This document shows positions 1 through 12,900 of a stretch of 64,000 nt of DNA, in pieces. The notes under the pieces are model-generated. The model was not told the origin of the DNA. It did not search any database and saw nothing but the letters and a program-made list of their open reading frames with translations. The translations under genes and the position numbers were made by a program. Source of the DNA: Rhyacichthys aspro. Lineage: Eukaryota; Chordata; Actinopteri; Gobiiformes; Rhyacichthyidae. Where the stretch lies: contig CM072165.1 in assembly GCA_036850595.1 (NCBI GenBank), forward strand, positions 8,814,109 through 8,878,108, read 5' to 3'. The stretch's first letter is position 1, and each line of letters begins with the position of its first letter.

Positions 1-876
1 AAAATATCAGCACTCACCAATTATTAATAAGGTCACTGTCAAGTTGGGGGCAATAAATAGTTACCAGTCAGTTTTAATCTAAAAATGTGACTGTGCTGGT
101 TACTAAAGCTATTGCTGTCACAAGAACCAAGCAGTCTATAATAATCTATGAAAATAAATGATTTAACATGTTCCAGTGTCGCCATATTTGATCTACACCC
201 AGCTGCAGGCGTTACTCTAACTTTGAGCATCTGGGGAGAAGAAGTGTCCCTGCCAAACCCATACAATAGTCGCAATGTGCGCAGGGCGGGGCCGTGGGAT
301 CAACGCTACCCTTGGAGAGCTGCCTGGCTTACGGGATACGGAGCAACCCAGCGACTGCTAATTCCCCGCGGAGCGCCCAGATCCCTCTTGTTCTGACGTT
401 AAAGGAGGGGCATTCAGTCCAAATCGGTTCGGGACGCCATCATTCGCATGACAAATAGCCATTAAGCTCAACCAATCATGAGCCCAATAGCGATGAATGC
501 GCACACTATGACATAAAATGAGAGACGTTTCACTAATTAAAGCTCGAGCTCGCTGCTGGATGTTGTCAGCAGGCTATTATCAGGACTAAACACACACACA
601 CACAAGTTTTTTTTCCTCCTTCTCCAATCTTCTTTGCCACTCGCATAACTTCAACAAAGAAATTGTTCTCAGAAAATGATAATGATGTTAAAAAAGTTGG
701 AATAAACTGTCTTTTCTCCACCCAGAGCTGGGGGAAATTCACTGTCAGGCTTTCTTCTGCAGCATTAGCTCCATAAATACTGGCTGACTGACTCCACGTA
801 TAATCTTGTAAGCCAAGTGCTATATTTAAGGCTTAAAAGTTGGTGAGCTTGTGTGTTTTTGTGCCATTTCCCACAG
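1..876 (+). other. arap2 intron (left part)
   Basis: No exon was recognised here. A GC- and CpG-rich patch at about 270-450 stands out from the AT-rich flanks and may be regulatory or conserved non-coding DNA. A short CA dinucleotide run lies at 590-605. Open frames here are short and not protein-like. Confidence 0.55.
590..605. repeat. (CA)n microsatellite
   Basis: A short uninterrupted CA dinucleotide run in the arap2 intron. Confidence 0.9.
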
Positions 877-954
877 GTCAACGAAGAGCAGGTGCAACAG
901 ATGGAGAGAGAGAACAGTTTCATCACACGCTGGAACGACAAGAAGGACACCACA
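877..954 (+). CDS. arap2: arap2 exon a: linker after the RhoGAP domain
   Basis: A 78-bp, phase 0-0 exon bounded by a pyrimidine-rich acceptor (TTTCCCACAG) and a GTAAGT donor. It encodes 26 residues, starting VNEEQVQQMERE, that are charged and probably helical. In ARAP proteins this position links the end of the RhoGAP domain to the Ras-association domain. It joins in frame to the exon at 12888, across an intron lengthened by the LTR retroelement. No start codon is expected, because this is an internal exon of a long gene that enters from the left. Confidence 0.82.
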
Positions 955-3900
955 GTAAGTCGGCCGCACAAGCTAAATGGAAATCACCGCTGGTGTTCTG
1001 TTTGTTTGTGTGTGCGTGTATTGATTTACCTGCGTGTGTCAGGGTCTCTCAAATCAGGAATTCATTTGTACCGGTTCCCTGTTTTTCTAGTGAAAAGAAG
1101 GGAGGTGAGGGGAACAGGGGGATAAGGCTACAGCAGAGAAGGCAGGTCCAGGCGGGTGAGGAAAAAAAGGGCTTTGTTCTTGTTAACCTTTACCGCAGGT
1201 ACTTTATGCCTGGATGCCTCTGCACAGAAAAACATTTGGTCCAGATAACTGAAAAAAATAAATAGCATGCAGCCGCAGTTGTCCAAATCTAAAATAAAGT
1301 TGTTGGCCGACCTGTTTCCACTCTCTCTCCTTCTTTCTTCTACCTCGTCCGTAGCCTTTCACGACATGTCCGCCGCTGAGGGGCATGGGGGTTACTCAGT
1401 GGAAAGCCGGCACTATTATGAAACTGTTGGAGGTGAAAATTGGGACAACATTTCACTTATGGACTCAAATCAACAAGGGGTTTCGCCTGCAAAAGTGCGA
1501 GTATAAAAGTTCGGCTTAAAGTTATACTACATTCAGTGATTTAGTGCAATTACAGGCAGCACGAAGTAGCTGTGTTCATTTAGATGTTAGATTAAAGGCG
1601 CTCATTTTAAGAATGATTTCAAATGTGGAAATGATTGTCTAGAGTCTACAAGATCTTTGCTGTGTTGTTTTTGAAAATTCGGAAAGAAAGGAAGAAAGAA
1701 ATACTCTTTTCAGATTGCAGTATGTTGCAGTTTGTCATATCTTTCCAAGTGATGTTTGTAGGAGAATTGTGTTACTGCCTTAGAGCTTCGAAGTATTGGA
1801 CCACATAAAGGACTGAAGAGAGTCTGGATGTCTTAAGCAGGAGAAGTTTATTACCATCACATACAGGCCCGGAGACAGTTGAACAGTCAACACAGCGTAG
1901 TATTGAACATTCAAGTCTGGCTATGCTTTCATTGGTCAGAGTTTATAATACCTCGTAGAAGGTCAATTACGCAACCAATACAATAACAAAGAGTTGATAT
2001 TCAGTTGTTATTCAGCTGATTAGGCTCGAGGTTGGAGCCATGTTATCCTGCAGGTGTCTGAGTCTATCTGTTGACAGAGCCCAAGGCTCAGGGCATTACA
2101 ACCTTACAATAGATCCCAAAATTCTCTAACAGTTCCTTCCTCTTTAAACCCTTTACAAGTGGTTTTAACCTTACGTAAACGCCTAAAGAGAATTTTACCA
2201 TGAAAGCACACTCAGACTCTAAATGCAAACTCAAAGTATTACATTTAATCAACACCAATTTTCAATAAATCAAAGATCAATCATTAATATAACATTTTAG
2301 CACTTAGCAATTACCAGTGTAAACAGTGTTACAATAATATGGGCTGTATTAATGGATTTCAATGACCCCAACCCCAGGGACCCCTAAAGTGCCGAGACAT
2401 GCGTCTCATCAGTCACAAATCACCCAATTTGAATGAATTTTGTTTCTAGCTAAAGCACATGCCTCTACACTTCAGAAGTATGGTGCGATGGGCACTGATC
2501 ACCAAACCTCTACCCCCCGTAATTGGCGCAGGGGATAGTAAAAGATGACCAGCAGCCAATTAGGTCTCCTGCAATAATAAAATAATTTCACAATCATTCC
2601 AAAACAGATGGTATACATTGGAAGGCTCACACATCTTCAGAAACAATGACATTAAAATGATCACAAAATCTTGATGCAATCAAATTATTAATCAAGGAAC
2701 AGTTCATTTCTTCACACTGAGCAGTGCGACTGCATCAGTGCAATGGGACAAGGATCCAGGGGTAATGTGGGGCAAAGAGTCCATGTGGCAAAACGGTTCC
2801 AGTGTAGATATCTTCCATAGGGCACTAAAGGCCATGGGTACACACCCATGCCTTAACCTCGTCGTAACATAGGATTATTATGCCCGATACGACGAGTTCC
2901 CTAACTGATCTTCAAGTAATCCATTTTGTCCAGGCTCTTCAGGTGAAACAATCTTCTTCAAAGCTCAACTTCAATAAGTTGAGACTGGAGTATTCCTTGG
3001 GACTCTAAAGGTCATGAGTGCACACCCATGCCTTAACCTCGTCGTAACATAGGATTATTATGCCCGATACGACGAGTTCCCTAACTCATCTCCAAGTGAT
3101 TCCATTTTGTTCAGGCTCCTCAGGTGAAACATTCTTCTTCAAGCTCAATATGAATAAGTTGAAATTGATTTTTTAAACACTTTTAAAACCATAATTGTGC
3201 GTTCCACAATCACAAAAGCATCAGTGTTACATGAATTACAGAGAGGACTAATGCATACATAAGCTTCACAAAGTAATCACAATGCATTCACTTTTCTCCT
3301 TTTATCTGAAATAAAAGCATTTTATGTGTATTCACCTCTACATAAAACAACATAAGATAAATTATTTCTTTGATATTAAGGAACATAATTGTCAGAACTT
3401 AGATGTTGCTTTACTCTGTTGTTTTCTCCTTTGTGTTATTTCATTGGCAACTTTTATTATTTGCATTATTTTTAGACCCGAAAGTTTTGCTTATTGTCTA
3501 TTACTTATTGTTAATTTATTTTATTTTATTTGAAAGGAACACTATTGCAATTTCCCTAGATTTTAAGACACATGTTCTACCGGTAAAATACATAACACTT
3601 ACTCCACACCTCTAATGCAGTTTCCACAGAAACCTAAGAGCAGCATTAGTTCAAATTACTCTACATGTTCTTCCTTGAGTAATAAGTGAAAGGTCTAGTA
3701 TTTTACTTGTAATTCTGTATCATAGGTTACTTTGTCTGCAGCAGTAAGTCTACACATTAATGGGGTGTGTGAGGCTGCTATCTTTAAATCCTTTATCTTA
3801 GAATAAAATCTAAAAGGCATGTACCGTAAGGCTGGTCGTATGGGACTCAGCTGTAAGCCTCCACACCCCTGCAGACTGTCAGGGAGCAGGACCCACACCT

Positions 3901-6900
3901 TTCCAAGTTCTATGGCTCCTGCCCCCTGGAAACAGAGATACATTCAGCTTAATATTGTTTAAGAAGCTCTTATTTTTTACATGTGTAGGATTGTTTGACA
4001 ATAGTTGATTTACTTTACTTTTACTTAATAGTTCCTGTAGATTTATTTCTAACCACTTCTGAACCATTGACACTTCCCCAAGTGAATGCATTAAAACTGT
4101 GTGCACATATTGATAATAGCTGCCAAAACCAGTCAAGATGTTTTGAAACCACAAATGATGTTGTGCACATAATGTGGAATGTGTAGGCAGCGACAGTGAA
4201 CACATCAGCATGGAAATATATAAGATAACTTACCACACTTACTCACAGGTTACAATTAATGTCCAGGTGCACATTTCTATGCCCTTCTAGATTAAATATG
4301 AGTCTTTATTAGCCACTAAATACTGAACCTCTTAATTACCCCCACTCTGCTATCCACTCACCATCAGCATGCATCTCTGATTCCCATGAGCCAAAGTTAA
4401 CCTGTAAAAGGTATTCCTCATGTTTGTTGGACAAGCCAGCGGGTGCAGTACCAAACTATTGCAGTACACCTTTCTCTGTTTGCACAGCAATAATATAATG
4501 ATTCAGTGATGTTTACCATGTAGCCTTTAAATAACTGCTAAATATTTAACTAGTCACTAGCATCGACATTAGACGCATGAAGTTGGTTGGGTGTTATTCA
4601 CCAACAGCATCTCGTTTAGGCACCATTCCACATTTTTCATATTCAGCACTAAAAGGTTCTATAGAATGACAAAGATACCTTTTGTGTGTGTTGTTCTTGG
4701 ACCTGTGGATAGAAAATGATTACCATGCCAAACATTTATCAACATTACTACCTATTTCTTCTTGAAGATGGATAAGATTTATACCAAATGCAGTGAAATG
4801 CTTGCTTGTTTTTATTTACCTGCAACCAATAGCAAAATAGATATTGCACAGCACACTAGAAAATGTAACACAGAAATAAAGAAATATAAAATAGAAATCT
4901 ACAAAATATAAAATGAATATAGACATTGAAAGTCTTAAATCTTGCATTTAAGACTTTTAATGCAACATTCATTTCAACTTAACAATTCAGATATTAAGCA
5001 CTTTCCAAAAGGATACTGGTGTTTATCCCTGACTCTGGACTCTAGATTGGACTGACCTTAACAGGAACCTTATCTTTTTGGTGTTTGCCTGTAAACATCA
5101 ACACTCTCTGGCCGGTAGAGGGCCTTCATTAGATCTTAGGTTTCAATTCAAGCCTGTGTAAGTGGCTGCTGGTATTGATCTCCAATGCACAATGTTCCAG
5201 AGTGGGACCCTGTTGGTAAAATGTCTGTTAAACAGTTGTCCACCAGCCTAGAAAATAATTAGGTTAGAAGAGCTCATGTACTACAACCCATAGGTGTTAG
5301 TTGTTGAAGTTTCCCTTTTTCAAGTTTCCATGTTGCTCTTTGAATCTGAGGTCTCAGAAAGTCATTAGTAAGAGTTAGGTGTTAGTGTTGATTAGTGAAA
5401 AGTTTTCTAGTCAGTCCTTTTCACTTCTTAACCTTCCGCAGGAACAACTGGGCTTTGTTCTTCTCTTTTCCCTAGCACTTTCCTTATCTTTTGGTTTCAG
5501 AAACATTTAATAATATTTAGTCTAAACTAAATCTGTTGTTTACTCTGAATTTCTTCATTCTTTGTGTTTAGTTTAACATTCGAATACTGCAAATATATTT
5601 TTATTAGAAAGAGTCATAATAATAATTGTCTCGACTAAGAACCTCCCAGGATTCTCTTCTCTTGCTCCCACCTCTTTTTATTCATGTGAGGATCATGTGC
5701 ACCTGAGCCACACAGGAAGAAAAAATATGGGGCTTCTCTTTATTTTTGGAGTCACAATAGTGACTTTTTGTCTTTGACTCTCGTGATTCCTTCTTCTGCA
5801 TTTATTTGTATTGTATACATGTTGGATGATTGTTACCAGTAAATTACCATGTGAATGATTTAAGAGCCCTATTCTCAACATCAGACACACCAACTACAAC
5901 ACAGCATTGACACAAAGAACTCACGCAGAGCTCAACGGGACCAGCACAGTCTCTAGAACAAACTTCCCTTCGTTCTTTAGACTTGGATCAACAAGCTCAA
6001 TAGGTTCAAACAAACACAAAACAGGAAACACACAACAGTCAAACAGCGCAGGTGACTTTAAAATGATTTTCTCTGCATTCCTTTAACCTTCCTCTTATAC
6101 AACTTTTAATTGGTGACTGATAGCCTTTTCTTTAAGAACATAGTTCATGATCCTTTTGGCTATTTTTAAGAGGCTCTCATTAAGTTTACTGTTTATGTAT
6201 TGTAGCAGAAGCTTGTAAATTTATTGTTGATAGGCAATTGTTTAATCACCCACGAGCTGAATGGAATTAAAGCAAATGATGGACTGACGAGACTCTGGTT
6301 CAATGAGGCCTACTTTTTTTAGAAGGAAACACAGTTCCTCATACCAAAAAGCTCTGTTTTGAGTATCTATCCATCTCAAAGTTCGGCCCCCACACCAAGT
6401 CAAGCTTCAGTTCCTGTGTTAGTGGTTAAATGAGCAGTTTCGTCATCTTTAATGCATTTTTTTTTTTTTTTTTGCAATTATTGACGTGTTTGCTCATCTA
6501 ACTGTATTGCTAGGACAGATTTATCTGTGCATGGGTTTTCGCTCCATATGTCAAAGTATTTTGTGACATCGGGAACTAACTTATTCACGTGGTTCTGTGT
6601 GAACTCAGTTAGGCTGTTATTGAATATACCATTCTCAACAATTGTAGCATCTACTTTTAAGCTTCTTCTTTTTATTTTTATTCATTTATTTATTTATTTA
6701 TTTTACACCATGTAACAAAAACACCTTTGCTTTAGAAGAGTGAGTTATTCAACAGTTACTTTAAATAATATTGTTTTACTAAAAGCAAAACTAATTTAAA
6801 AAAATAGATAGCATTGGCAGAAGTCGTTGCAGGTGGTTGCAGATGAAAATATTGCAGAAAATGTCTGAAATTTACAGAATTAAACTCAAGTTTGCATAAG

Positions 6901-9900
6901 AAATCTAAAATTGGCAGAAACAAAAAGGCATAAAATCCAAATATTGAAAAACTATAAAGGCAGACTTCCCAAATGTAATAGCATAAATGTCCCAGAATTA
7001 AGGCACGTTTTAAAATTTGAATAACAAAGTTCAGTTCAAATTCACAGACGAATGGTAGAATAATACGAGAGGACACGCGATTGTTATGAGAGTGTTTGTC
7101 TACTGATTAGTTCGTCTACTTATTATTAATAGACCTTTGGTGATATCAAGTAGAATGGTGTCTTCATTGCAGACCTCGCTCTAAAAAAATCCACAACTCA
7201 ATAGTTGAACTCATAGAAACTGGTTTGTTTTTATTTTGTTTTGTTTTTTTGTAATAAAAAACAGTAGTATTTAAATGTAAATGTCAGGGTCTAGGAGTGG
7301 AATTGAGAGCCAGTGTCAGTACCCTGTGTCCCAGGTGAGCAGCACCCCTCAGTGCAGCAGCAGAACAGTTCATGTTGTAATGACCTCTGAGCAGCAGCAG
7401 TTGCAGTGGCATAGATTCAGTCCATTTGACCTGAGGAGTGTGGAGGAGCCCAGTCCACAAAGTGCAGCTTTAAGACCAGTCAGAAACGAGCTTTCTTTGT
7501 CGTTGGTGCTTCAGCCAGTGTTAGTCTCATGTTTCTCAGAGACGATACAGAGCAGGCAGCCATGTTCTCAGATAAGTCTCAGTAGACAAAACAGTGCCAG
7601 AGCCAGGCAGGTTCAGTTCAGTTCAGTGCTGGAGCAGTGGAAAACCAGCAAGGCACATGAAGTAACTACCCCCCAGAAACACTAGGCCATCAACAGGTCT
7701 CATTTCCACTCACAGTTATCAGTGAAGACAGTCACAGTCCTTTATCAGTTGTTTATAAAGAGTCTGCAGCTGTACAGTCCAAAAGAAGTAAAGTACTTTT
7801 AGAGGATTAACATCTATATTCAGAGACTTTAGGAGAAGACTATAGTCACTGTACTGATTAACTTTTAACTATTTTAAGTAATTTTTGCATTATTTCTCAA
7901 AGATCAGCCTGAAAACACCATTCATGTTACAGCTATAAAAACTGAAAACCTCTGTAATTGATGTTTTACTGGTTTGATTCAAACACTGCAGCGACTCACT
8001 GTCAAGGTAAATGGTAACAAATAATGAAGACTAAATTAATGTTAAACTCTCATGAGCATTCATTTAAGTAAAACTTAATTAACCTTCAGTTATTGTTAGA
8101 CTTGGTGAGTCTTGTTTGGTCAAAGTGACATGTCTTGATGAGCAGATTTTATTATTATTTTTTTATATAAACAATGGTTTTGTTTCTAGTGCCCGTTGCT
8201 CTCTTTTGATAACACACGTCTGAGATATTAAGGAGACATTTTTATCAACTATTACGATGTCTTTTTGTTTAACAGAACATCAAGATCCTGAAGGCTGTTG
8301 CCATCTGGGTCAATGTAAACTCTCAAACCTTCAAACTTTTTTCTAGTATGAGGAGGGAAAAAGGAATGTCTAATGTCAACCAGAAGACAATGCATACAAC
8401 AAAACACTAAGTTCCAATATCTCAAAAACAACAGCGTCTATGTTGATATTTCATAGACCAAGTATAACACAAAAGAATTACTCTATAGCTGACTACAGAG
8501 AACCACAAAACACCCACTAAATGAAGACACAGTGAATCAAGTAATACTTTCAACACAACATCATCTCATTTCAAATCTAAATCTTTTAGGCCCTCATACT
8601 TCAAAGATAATTCAGCTTTTTAATTCAATGTTACAACAATCATTCACCATTAAGGCTTAAAGTTATGTTTTTAAACCTGTTCCAGTTGCATCTAGTTTAG
8701 GAAAACTTCACGTTTGTATTTGATTTTACTTCACAAGACATTTTAACTCTCTTTTAATTTCCCATAAATACATTTAAAACATTTCATTCTTAACTTTTGT
8801 TTGTTTGCTCTAGTTGTCTCACTGCTTAATTGTTTTTATGTTTAAGAGCAAAGTATAGTATTATATTTTGAATTTGTTCGATTAATGAAGCTCTAATGAA
8901 AATTACAACTGTCCCTGTAACATTTCCCTGTAAGCTTTTGGTCAGGGTCTTGTTGACCATTGACCTTCTTACACCCAGTTACAAAGTTCTTACTCACAGT
9001 TCAGCTGCAGAGGATGACAGAGAACACAGATATAACATGTGACATGTAACTCATGCATCAGCTTTAAACTGGAGCTCTTTGGTTCCTGTAAACAACAATT
9101 AGAGCAGCATCAATTCTCAAAATATAACACATCATAATAAAACACACATAATGAATAAGTGAGAAAAACCCAGGTTAATAGTTGTCTGCAACACATCCAC
9201 AGATGTTACCCTGTTTTCTTCTTTAAGGCTGTTATGATGGTCAGGTATTATTTGCCTTGTCATTTTAATACAGTTTAGTTTAATCAAACCTCAATAGTGC
9301 TTCTCCGTGACCAGCACACTACATATTTAGATTAAACTCATTACCGTCACACTGTAATATTTTCTTAACTGTATTTTTAACCAACCGTTGTTATGGCCAA
9401 TTTTTTTTTCAAAAAAAAATTTTTTTTTGGTTACCACGCCCCCCTTTTTTAAAAAACACCCCAAAGGGGGCAAGACCTTCACACAGAACAGATACACACA
9501 GCAGCTGCACCAAACACAAGACAAGACAGACACCAGATATATACCAAACTAAATTAGTTTTAGTTAACTACCTTAGTAAGAACAACAAAATCTTCAAAAT
9601 TAATGTCATTTTATTTTGTAACACCTTCCAGCACTTTCTGTGCACCCATTATAACAGTTGTTACTTTAGCAACTTTTAGAGAACCCGTTTGCAAAGAGAT
9701 TAGTATGATCAATATTGTTATTATTCCTTTCCTGTCTCTTTCCTCTTCCTCACTTTTTTTTATTTTTTTTTTTTTTATTATTATTAACCCCTTCTCTTTC
9801 CTTTGCCTGCTTCCATATCCTGCTGACACTGTGTGTGTGCTCTCTATCAGGAGAACAGCGAGATCAAAGGTGGGGGCTGTTGGTTCACAGACTCAAGCGC

Positions 9901-12900
9901 TGTGACAATTTCTGTGAGAGGTCAGAGACAGTGCCTTGCTTTAGGTTTGAATAAAGGGTCCGTATTTTTTTTTTTTTAAACATCGGGTATTGTCCACTTT
10001 TGATCGAGTCTAGCTTTTCTTTATTACAGCTCTTATTTACATCAGCAACAACGCCTTCCTCATCTTCCCTGATGTTGGTCCTTTTCTCATCCACACATTA
10101 GTTGTTGACTTTGCCTTGTTTTCCTTGTCCTGCTGACACTCACTAAGCCCTTTACTTGTGTGTGTGCTCTACAGGAGAGGGTTTTGGTCTAGTTGAGGCT
10201 AGTCTACAGATTGTAGCTTTAACGCTGATGTCTATGATGAAGTTAGAAGTGTAGAGATATCGCCTTGCACCAGGTGTAGAGAAAGAAGAAATGTGTGTCT
10301 GATGTTTAGATCTTAGTGAGTTGATTAAAGACTTAAGCTAGTCACTGTGTGGTGAACTCTGTAGTAATCATAGTAATTTTGAACTTCATAAGATACAAAA
10401 CAGGACATATAGTAAATAACAGATAACACATTTATGGCAAAAAATCTACTGCAGCATCCAGAGGTTTATCAGTCTCAGTCTGTCAGTTTGTTCAGACACA
10501 ACACTTTTGATCGTTAAAGTTCTTAACTGATTCTAGAGTTACTACAATGGTAGCAAGAGCCGGATACAAGAGCAGAATCTATTAAATCCTGAATGTATCT
10601 CCACGTGCACATTTTAAGAAATAGGCGCCTATTAGGGAATCAGTGATTCTAAGGAAGTTTTCCTAGGCCCTCCCCAGACTAAGACCCTCTGCAGAGCAGC
10701 TATCGTGCCTCTTCTTTAGCTATAGTCCCAGACATATAGTTTCAAGAAAAACAAAACCGGTGCTCAATCTCACTACAGAGTGCTATGACCACCTATACAA
10801 CGCCAATCCACCAAGGTTTTCACATCAGCCTGTAATTACTGTGTTATTCACAGCTTTACTCTTGCTCACACCGCCTTAATAACAATTACATTGGCCTTTG
10901 AAATTGTTATCGAAAACAGAATTCAATGTTGGAAAGCTTACTCAGAGCTCTCAGTACGTCCAAATTTCAGTACTTCATACTGCTCATTATGTTTAGCTTT
11001 TCTCATGAATTCACAGGCAACCAGTACGGCCTCAGCCGAATACTGGTACCAACGTTAACTCCAAAATTAGCCAATCATTTTAAACAAGCATTTAATTTGC
11101 ATAACCAATTAAATTCAAACTTACATTTAATTTCACATATGTGACCAATAGCTCAAGGACTGTGTATTGTACACATTTTCCCAACACATAGGATCTATCT
11201 GTCAAGCCTGGTTCTGGTAATGCAACACTTCTCTTAAAAGAGAAAAATTAATTTGCACTTACCAGTCCAGCTGTATATAGATTTCCGTAGTTCGTGACGC
11301 CAATATTGTAGGAGAATTGTGTTACTGCCTTAGAGCTTCGAAGTATTGGACCACATAAAGGACTGAAGAGAGTCTGGATGTCTTAAGCAGGAGAAGTTTA
11401 TTACCATCACATACAGGCCCGGAGACAGTTGAACAGTCAACACAGCGTAGTATTGAACATTCAAGTCTGGCTATGCTTTCATTGGTCAGAGTTTATAATA
11501 CCTCGTAGAAGGTCAATTACGCAACCAATACAATAACAAAGAGTTGATATTCAGTTGTTATTCAGCTGATTAGGCTCGAGGTTGGAGCCATGTTATCCTG
11601 CAGGTGTCTGAGTCTATCTGTTGACAGAGCCCAAGGCTCAGGGCATTACAACCTTACAATAGATCCCAAAATTCTCTAACAATGTTGATATATGGCTTTG
11701 TGGATGCAGTTTTCCTTCCACTGTAGTTGACAAAAATATTATGTTTTCCTCAAGAACACAACAAATAAAAAAAAACCATCATGATTGTACTTTTCCAAAC
11801 AAAAAAATTTTTTTTTTTGTCGGGGGGGGGTTGGGGCCAAGATGAAACCTTTTGAGCTCTAAGGGGCCAGTTGAAAAATTCTGTCAGGTAGCAATATGAA
11901 GCTGCGAAACCTTTTGAAATATAGAGCTGCTGACAGCAGTGACAGACAGTGGACACCTACACATCCACTCTCTCACTCTCTGCCAGAATCATATCAGATT
12001 TTAGATCACTTTCATTCACATTTATCAAAAGTCAGTTCAGTCTAAATTTCAGCTGTCATTTCCACATCATCACAGGCTGCAGTGCCTGTTAGACTTAAAG
12101 ACATGCTGTTAGCAAGATGGTTCCTCCAGAGGACTTTGTGAGAGAAAGTTGCAACCTCATCTGTTCCGTTAAAAAAGATGAGAATATTAAGTAGACCCGA
12201 GTCTTGCCAGTGGCTCATATGACCACACTTTGGGAGTTAGTAAATCAGTGATATAATGAGGTACAAGCCAATGTCATGCCATGTGAGTTAAAAGTGGCAC
12301 TTCAAAATCAATACTTGCATTCACAGTCGGAGCAGGTGCAGTAACAGTATGACAGTGGTAAAAATGGGATGAACAGTGCTGCTTTCTTTACACGCTCAAG
12401 ACAATTTTCCTTCTTAAGCAGCACTTGAAAACCCTTCCCTCTGCTTGTCAATGTCAAACTCTTTCCCTCAGCAAATACTGAGTTTTCTCCCGTTACGTTA
12501 CACTGAAAAGTATAGAGTGTGCTGAGTAAAACAAGATGTCCCCAGATCGGTGTGTGACATTTTCACAATTACAGCTTCTGCTCCATTGACTTGAGTAACT
12601 GTAATTTCTTCATTTGTCATTTTAAGGCCACAGACTTCTCAAGTAGCAGCTATTGTTCCTGGAGCTCAAGCCAATAATGGACCTCAGTTCACCTGTGCAT
12701 TTAAATGACAAAGAAAAACTGTAATGTACACATAGTCATCGTTTTGTTTTTCTAATGGCTGCCTCTAAATAATTGTTTCACACTCCAATAAAAAAATAAA
12801 ATAAAATGAAAAAAATAGGACATTTTTCTCATTGTTGCAGACAGAACAGTTTGAAATTAACAAGTCTCTCTCTCTTTCTCTTTGCAGTTCTCTCCAGCTG

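Larger units (their letters stand above)
1757..11681 (-). mobile_element. LTR retroelement (ERV/Gypsy-like), apparently non-autonomous, antisense to arap2
   Basis: Two direct repeats of 375 bp (1757-2131 and 11307-11681) match at every base I compared, start TG and end CA, and are flanked by the 5-bp duplication ATGTT (1752-1756 and 11682-11686). Read on the minus strand, the right LTR is followed after four bases by a TGG-initial primer-binding-like site, and a purine tract precedes the left LTR, so the element runs right to left. The 9.2-kb interior has no frame resembling gag, protease, reverse transcriptase, integrase or envelope. The longest open frame (7281-7685, + strand) is Ser/Gln-rich and antisense. 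Identical LTRs imply recent insertion, so loss of coding capacity probably came before mobilisation by another element. ERV, Gypsy and BEL cannot be separated on this evidence. Confidence 0.9.

Noticed and set aside
3695..4236. Overlapping minus-strand frames in the sense orientation of the element, checked as possible gag/pol remnants
   Set aside because: No zinc knuckle, protease DSG/DTG, reverse transcriptase (Y/F)xDD or integrase motif could be read, and they overlap each other in different frames.
7281..7685. A 134-codon + strand frame inside the LTR element
   Set aside because: It is Ser/Gln-rich low-complexity sequence arising from CAG/CAGT-rich DNA, antisense to the element, with no resemblance to a retroviral or cellular protein.
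9600..9954. Phe/Leu-rich frames on both strands around a T-rich stretch
   Set aside because: They follow poly-T/CT-rich sequence and lie in the LTR element interior; the hydrophobic look is compositional.
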